Origin: UBA10649 sp965278945
Lineage (GTDB): Bacteria; Actinomycetota; Actinomycetes; S36-B12
Reading direction: 5' to 3'
Assembly: GCA_965278945.1 (NCBI GenBank)
Contig: OZ257128.1
Location: forward strand, 558,001-622,000
Length of the DNA: 64,000 nt
Part shown: piece by piece, positions 60,097-64,000 of the stretch
How the letters are laid out: each line of letters opens with the position of its first letter
Numbering within the stretch: the stretch's first letter is position 1
Notes under the pieces: model-generated
Database searches by the model: none
What the model saw: the letters and a program-made list of their open reading frames with translations, nothing else
What the model was told of the DNA's origin: nothing
Made by a program: the position numbers and the translations under genes

Positions 60097-60831
60097 GTGA
60101 CGACTGCCCCGCACGAGCGCACTCCGAGGCTCTGGCCGCTCGTGGTCGCGCTTGTCGCGGTCGTGCTGCTGGCCGGGGTGTTCTTCGCGTCCGAGGCCGC
60201 AACCGACCGCCCCGCATCGCCGCCTCTTGGCCCGACAGCATGCGTCACGACGGAGGACCCGCCGATAGGCGGCACCGCGACGCAGGTCACGGAAAACGGG
60301 GTCGTTTACAACCTCTACACCTTCACCGGCAATGGCGTCCTGACCCCGACGAACTCCGTCACCTATCACTACGAACTGATTGACGGATCCGGCGAGTTCG
60401 CCGGCACAGCGCAGGCCACCGCGGGAGTCGAGATCGCCGCGGACACGGTCCGGATTCGCTGGCCGAGGTTCTGCCAGAACATCTCGCAACCTACGGCGCC
60501 GTCGCTGACCGGCTCGACGTTCTCCTGGGCGCCCCCAGCGTTCGTCCCGAGCGGGCAGAGCATCGCCTCGTACACCGTCATCTACAAGGAGACGGCCGAC
60601 GACGGCGCCGGCCACGTCTATGCCATCAGCTCCAGTGGTCAGCCGAGGAGCATCAATCTCGACGGGACCACGACGGAGCAATGCACGACGCAGAACCTGG
60701 CGGGCTGGACGTGCGATCTGGGCATTGACTTAGTGAGCGGGCGGACGTACGAGTTCCGCGTCTTCGCGAGGCCCTCGTCAGGAGTTCCGGCCGGCCAGCT
60801 GACCCCGGCGTTCGCTGTGCTCGCGCCATAG
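60097..60831 (+). CDS. secreted FN3-like protein lacking the glycine-rich region (paralog 1)
   Basis: A 244-residue protein anchored by one N-terminal helix (LWPLVVALVAVVLLAGVFF). The outer part begins VVYNLYTFTGNGVLTP, the same opening as the two glycine-rich paralogs, but the Gly-rich stretch is replaced by a short YHYELIDGSGEF segment. The C-terminal half is the shared fibronectin III-like domain (SFTVIYKE-like YTVIYKETADDGAGHVYA, then TYEFRVFARPSSG) with paired Cys. It is divergent from the HPr-kinase-like operon. Confidence 0.75.
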   Translation: MTTAPHERTPRLWPLVVALVAVVLLAGVFFASEAATDRPASPPLGPTACVTTEDPPIGGTATQVTENGVVYNLYTFTGNGVLTPTNSVTYHYELIDGSGEFAGTAQATAGVEIAADTVRIRWPRFCQNISQPTAPSLTGSTFSWAPPAFVPSGQSIASYTVIYKETADDGAGHVYAISSSGQPRSINLDGTTTEQCTTQNLAGWTCDLGIDLVSGRTYEFRVFARPSSGVPAGQLTPAFAVLAP

Positions 60832-60843
60832 CGAATATCGCTG

Positions 60844-60849
60844 TAATGT
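60844..60849 (+). promoter_or_regulatory. -10 box of a leaderless promoter (glycine-rich protein)
   Basis: TAATGT followed by 7 nt and GTG 60857. Confidence 0.55.
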
Positions 60850-60856
60850 CGCACTT

Positions 60857-62155
60857 GTGTCGCAGAAATGTCGCAGGACCGTCGCATTCGTGCTCGCGGG
60901 TGCCACCGCGCTGGCCGCGACCCTCGTGATGTATCCCGCGGGACCCGCGGCAGCGGCGGGTCCTGTGGTGTGCACATCCACTGGTGGCTCGACCGTTGCG
61001 TCCACGATCGGCGGCATCAAGTACAACGTGGTTACTTTCACCGGCTCCGGCACATTCACCCCGGGCCAGGCCACAAGGGCCGACTACCTGGTGGTCGGCG
61101 GTGGTGGTGGTGGCGGCGGATCCATTCGCCGAGTCGCGGGCGGCGGCGGTGGCGGGGGCGAGGTGCTGACCGGGTCGGTCTCCATTCCCGCGAGCGCCCA
61201 GACAATCACGATCGGAACCGGTGGGACCGCAGGAACGACATCGACGACCCGTGGCGGAACCGGCGTCGCGTCGAGCATCGCCGCGCTCGTTGTCGCGCAG
61301 GGCGGCACCGGCGGCGGAGCGGGAGTCACGAACCTGACGGGAGTTGCCGCGACGTCCGGCGCATCAGCGGGAGGCGGGGGAGGAGCGGCCAGTGGCACGG
61401 TCACTGGCGGTACCGCGACCGCGCCGGGATTCGCCGGAGGCAACGGAATAACGAGTGGTACCACCACGAATCCGTCGGGTGGTGGTGGCGGCGGGCAGGG
61501 AGCGATCGGTTCCAACGCGACGCTCGCCAACGGAGGTGCCGGTGGCGCCGGGCTGGGAAGCTCCATCACTGGATCGCCCGTGACCTACTCGGGCGGTGGT
61601 GGCGGCGGCGGGAACGCGACCGGCGGAGCGGGGGCGAACGGCGGCGGCGCGGGCGGAACGTCCGCGGCTCAGACGGGAGGCACCGGCACGGGGAACACCG
61701 GCAGTGGCGGCGGCGGAGCGGGCAACGGGACGGTGAACTCGAACCAGAGCGGGGGCGCTGGGGGCAGCGGGAAGATCATCATTCGCTACCCGAAGTACTG
61801 CCTAAACGCATCGCCCCCGACCTCGGTGAGTTTCACCAGTCCGACAATGTCATGGGCGGCACCCGTGTACCTGCCCTCGGGCGCAACGGTGGCGGCGTAC
61901 ACGGTCACGTACCGGGTGTCGACGGACTCCACGGCCGGCAACATCTACGCCGTGAGCACCAGCGGCTCGGCGCTGTCGATCAACGTCACGGGCGTTGCCC
62001 AGGGAACATGCAATTCGAACAACCCGTCAGGTTGGACCTGCAATGCGGGAATCACCTTGACCTCGGGTAAGACCTACGAGTTCCGGGTCTTCGCGAAGTC
62101 GTCAACGGGAACGTTCGGGCAGATGGCCGCTGCGATCACCTACTCGGTTCCCTAA
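60857..62155 (+). CDS. secreted glycine-rich protein with FN3-like C-terminus (paralog 2)
   Basis: A 432-residue exported protein: signal peptide to about AAAAG, a beta-rich opening (KYNVVTFTGSGTFTPGQ), then ~230 residues of glycine-rich repeats beginning YLVVGGGGGGGGS, and an FN3-like domain (YTVTYRVSTDSTAGNIYAVS, then TYEFRVFAKSSTG). Gly-rich domains of this type occur in surface adhesins and matrix proteins. The three Cys of the FN3 part (CLNASP, GTCNSN, WTCNAG) could form disulfides. Transcription appears leaderless. Confidence 0.85.
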   Translation: MSQKCRRTVAFVLAGATALAATLVMYPAGPAAAAGPVVCTSTGGSTVASTIGGIKYNVVTFTGSGTFTPGQATRADYLVVGGGGGGGGSIRRVAGGGGGGGEVLTGSVSIPASAQTITIGTGGTAGTTSTTRGGTGVASSIAALVVAQGGTGGGAGVTNLTGVAATSGASAGGGGGAASGTVTGGTATAPGFAGGNGITSGTTTNPSGGGGGGQGAIGSNATLANGGAGGAGLGSSITGSPVTYSGGGGGGGNATGGAGANGGGAGGTSAAQTGGTGTGNTGSGGGGAGNGTVNSNQSGGAGGSGKIIIRYPKYCLNASPPTSVSFTSPTMSWAAPVYLPSGATVAAYTVTYRVSTDSTAGNIYAVSTSGSALSINVTGVAQGTCNSNNPSGWTCNAGITLTSGKTYEFRVFAKSSTGTFGQMAAAITYSVP

Positions 62156-62288
62156 TCCGGACAATCTACGCACGCGCCGCCCGACAGGGCTGCCAAAGTC
62201 CCGAGTCGGCCGATAATTAGCCATAGAAAGCCCTCCGCCGTGGCAGTTGCAGGGAATGCGCGCTGATATCCTTCGATTGAGGCGAGTG

Positions 62289-62302
62289 TTATCCAGGATA
62301 AT
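62289..62302. promoter_or_regulatory. palindrome TTATCC-A-GGATAA with -10-like GATAAT
   Basis: A 13-bp perfect palindrome (62289-62301) lies about 40 nt before ATG 62342; its right half plus the next base reads GATAAT (62297-62302), usable as a -10 box. A regulator bound here would block transcription of the third paralog. The rest of the 186-nt gap shows nothing I recognise. Confidence 0.45.
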
Positions 62303-62341
62303 CCTGTCTAGCTCGCGACGGTGGCACCCGGGAGGACGAGC

Positions 62342-63661
62342 ATGACGGGTCGACGCACGACGACGCGTTTAGTCGCGCTCGCCGGCACGTCTGCCGCCGC
62401 GCTCGCGATGCTCGTCGCCGTGCCGGCATATGCCGCAGCGCCTGGCTCGCCCGCCTGCAACGCAACGGGCGGCAATCTGATCACGAGCACCAGTGCGGAA
62501 AATGTCGCGGGCAACTTCGTCCACACGTTCACCGCGAGCGGGACCTTCACGCCCAAGCAGGCGATGACCATCACCTACCTGATCGTCGCCGGTGGCGGTG
62601 GTGGTGGCGGAGCAGCAGCGAGCACGGCCGGTGGTGGTGGAGGCGCCGGAGAGATGATCACCGCATCTGTGGCCGTCACCGCGAATACCGCGTACACGAT
62701 CACCGTGGGCGGTGGCGGCGCGGGAGGCGCATCGACGACGAGCCGCGGAACCGTCGGGAGCGTGAGCAGCATCGGCTCCCCGATCTCCGTCACCGCGCAG
62801 GGCGGCGGCGGCGGGTCTGCCGGAGTGACGAACTTTGCAGGCGTGAACGTGACGACCGGAGAATCCGCCGGAGGTGCCGGCGGAAACGCGGCCAATGGCA
62901 CTCCCGCCGGAGGCACCGCGGTCGCGCCAGGCGGTAACGGCGGCAACGGGCGCGGTTCGACGACGACGTCGCGCCCGGCCGGTGGCGGCGGTGGCGGCGA
63001 CGGTGCAGCTGGGGCGGCTAGTCCGTCCAATGGCGTCGGCGGCGCGGGCGGCGCGGGCACCGCGAGCTCGATCACTGGCACCTCACTTACCTACGCCGCT
63101 GGTGGTGGTGGCGGCGGTCGCACCACGGGCGGCGCTGGCGTAAGTGGCGTCAGTGGCGCCGGAGGACTGGCGATCGCAGGAACTGCTGCTCCCGGAAACC
63201 GTGGTGGCGGTGGAGGAGGAGCCGGAAACGGCACGAGCGGGACCAAGGCGGGAGGCAATGGCGGATCGGGAGTCGTCATCATCTCCTACGCCAAGAACGC
63301 TGGGTGCTTCTCTGCGCCCCAGTCACCGTCGTTCTCCAACCCCACCTTCAGTTGGACCGCTCCGGCGACCACGCCCACGGGCCAGACGGTGTCGTCATAC
63401 ACGGTGATGTACAAGAGGTCCACGGACACGACCTACGGCAACATCTATGCGCGGCGAGTCGCCGGACAGACGGCGACAAGCTTGAATATCACTGGCGTTG
63501 ACAACGCTGCCTGTGCGACCAACAACAGTGCCTTGATCTGGACGTGCGTCTCGGTCCAACTCGTCAGCGGTCAGACTTACGACTTCAAGGTATTCGCGAG
63601 GGGAAGCGCGACGAGTTCCTTTGGAAGGCTTTCGACCGCAGTTCAGTACACGGTTCCGTAA
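62342..63661 (+). CDS. secreted glycine-rich protein with FN3-like C-terminus (paralog 3)
   Basis: A 439-residue paralog of the protein encoded at 60857. Signal peptide TRLVALAGTSAAALAMLVAVPAYAAA; opening NFVHTFTASGTFTPKQAMT; glycine-rich region from YLIVAGGGGGGGA; FN3-like end with YTVMYKRSTDTTYGNIYARR and TYDFKVFARGSAT. ATG 62342 follows GGGAGGA. The paralogs differ most in the Gly-rich repeats, as expected of repeats that expand and contract. A peptide gene follows after 29 nt. Confidence 0.85.
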   Translation: MTGRRTTTRLVALAGTSAAALAMLVAVPAYAAAPGSPACNATGGNLITSTSAENVAGNFVHTFTASGTFTPKQAMTITYLIVAGGGGGGGAAASTAGGGGGAGEMITASVAVTANTAYTITVGGGGAGGASTTSRGTVGSVSSIGSPISVTAQGGGGGSAGVTNFAGVNVTTGESAGGAGGNAANGTPAGGTAVAPGGNGGNGRGSTTTSRPAGGGGGGDGAAGAASPSNGVGGAGGAGTASSITGTSLTYAAGGGGGGRTTGGAGVSGVSGAGGLAIAGTAAPGNRGGGGGGAGNGTSGTKAGGNGGSGVVIISYAKNAGCFSAPQSPSFSNPTFSWTAPATTPTGQTVSSYTVMYKRSTDTTYGNIYARRVAGQTATSLNITGVDNAACATNNSALIWTCVSVQLVSGQTYDFKVFARGSATSSFGRLSTAVQYTVP

Positions 63662-63690
63662 TGATCGAGGACATGGAAGGAGGCGAGCAC

Positions 63691-63825
63691 GTGGACAGTC
63701 AACTCCAGACGTGGGTGACCCCGCGCCTGGTTCCGCTTGCTGCCTCTGGCGACTCGAAAAACAATCTCTCCGGCACTGGTGACATCGACCAGACCTACAG
63801 CGGGTTCCCGTACGGCTATAGCTGA
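63691..63825 (+). CDS. 44-residue peptide, candidate RiPP precursor
   Basis: The GTG at 63691 follows a strong ribosome site (GGAAGGAGG, 63676-63683). The N-terminal half contains W8-x-x-P11-x-L13 (TWVTPRLVPL), close to the YxxPxL leader motif that PqqD-like domains recognise in lasso-type precursors. A Gly/Asp/Asn stretch follows, and the end is Tyr-rich (TYSGFPYGYS) with a C-terminal Ser. HPr-kinase-like enzymes of the paeninodin type phosphorylate such a Ser, and sulfotransferases act on Tyr or Ser. No other family fits. ATG 63661 and 63673 are in-frame but lack ribosome sites. Confidence 0.55.
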   Translation: MDSQLQTWVTPRLVPLAASGDSKNNLSGTGDIDQTYSGFPYGYS

Positions 63826-63829
63826 TCCC

Positions 63830-64000
63830 ATGCACGGACTAACCGCGCGACTGGGTCCGTCTGGCTTCGTGGTCGACACGCCTGCGGCCGATGCCCCGAC
63901 GATTGCCACGGAAGTCCTTGCTCCCGACGGCACCATGGCGGGCGCGGTCTACGGCTCGGTCTCGCAGCGGGAGGCCGACGCACTCGTCATGCGCCTGTCG
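63830..64000 (+). CDS. unrecognised gene, 3' end cut by window edge
   Basis: Fifty-seven residues are visible, starting HGLTARLGPSGFVVD and rich in Ala, Asp and Val. ATG 63830 follows the peptide stop by 4 nt, implying coupled translation. No signal peptide, P-loop or catalytic motif appears in the visible part. In peptide-modification operons this place is often a kinase or cyclase, but the visible sequence does not decide. Confidence 0.55.
   Translation, partial: MHGLTARLGPSGFVVDTPAADAPTIATEVLAPDGTMAGAVYGSVSQREADALVMRLS

Noticed and set aside
60868..62070. 400-codon open frame overlapping the glycine-rich gene on the same strand
   Set aside because: It is an out-of-frame shadow caused by GGT/GGC repeats and high GC: Arg/Trp-rich, without signal peptide or ribosome site.
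61084..63282. Pro-rich open frames antisense to both glycine-rich genes
   Set aside because: Gly codons read backwards give Pro/Ala/Thr; the frames follow the repeats exactly and have no start signals.
1..64000. tRNA, rRNA, CRISPR arrays, prophage genes
   Set aside because: None was seen on either strand: no clover-leaf with a CCA-like end, no regularly spaced repeats, no phage structural genes.

Overview
The window is high-GC (about two thirds G+C by eye), densely packed actinobacterial DNA. GTG starts are common, neighbouring genes often overlap by 4 nt (ATGA or GTGA), and many transcripts look leaderless. The housekeeping genes (malQ, a DUF5130 protein, pepN, a Nei-type glycosylase, DUF3159, rsgA) suggest a member of the Propionibacteriales such as Nocardioides or Aeromicrobium. 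The order is fairly likely; the genus is a guess.

Layout. Positions 1-15.7 kb are mostly chromosomal background: partial malQ, small envelope proteins, a DUF6153-DUF305 pair, pepN, a DCC protein, a nei-type glycosylase, a vapBC toxin-antitoxin pair, DUF3159, a methyltransferase, a PLP enzyme, a sulfite-oxidase-like enzyme with its cytochrome b, DUF1697, rsgA and a low-molecular-weight tyrosine phosphatase. Positions 15.7-54.2 kb are a cell-surface polysaccharide locus. It contains a Wzz/BY-kinase, a PglK-like ABC flippase, and a long minus-strand operon (28.2 to 19.0 kb) for a legionaminic-acid-type nonulosonic acid. That operon includes a PseA/HisH/HisF-type amidotransferase trio that would add an acetamidino group, and it is interrupted by a Fic gene. 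A divergent plus-strand set carries LegX (GDP-sugar formation), transferases and decorating enzymes. Next come glycosyltransferases, FkbM, AsnB, a Wzy-like membrane protein, a UDP-sugar dehydrogenase, a PglC-like initiating transferase, an aminotransferase / membrane-anchored SDR / acetyltransferase operon, a DUF4012 protein and an OmpA-like secreted protein.

Positions 52.2-64 kb hold a different assemblage: a nucleotidyltransferase (NTP_transf_5 type), an epimerase, a PqqD-like protein, an intact IS30 element, an ABC exporter, a sulfotransferase fused to an HPr-kinase-like domain, a second HPr-kinase-like protein with a broken P-loop, and three paralogous secreted proteins (two with long glycine-rich regions). 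A 44-residue peptide gene has a W-x-x-P-x-L leader-like motif and a Tyr-rich tail ending in Ser. I read this as a candidate kinase/sulfotransferase/PqqD peptide or surface-modification system. It is the least explained part of the window. The right edge cuts a further unrecognised gene.

How the genes could work together (inference): LegX and LegB start a 6-deoxy-4-keto sugar. The aminotransferase and PglD-like acetyltransferase at 45.8-49.3 kb may supply the LegC and LegH steps missing from the main operon. LegG, LegI and LegF then give a CMP-nonulosonate, which the amidotransferase trio amidates. Glycosyltransferases assemble the repeat unit on undecaprenyl phosphate primed by the PglC-like enzyme. 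The ABC flippase, Wzy candidate and Wzz/BY-kinase export and polymerise it.
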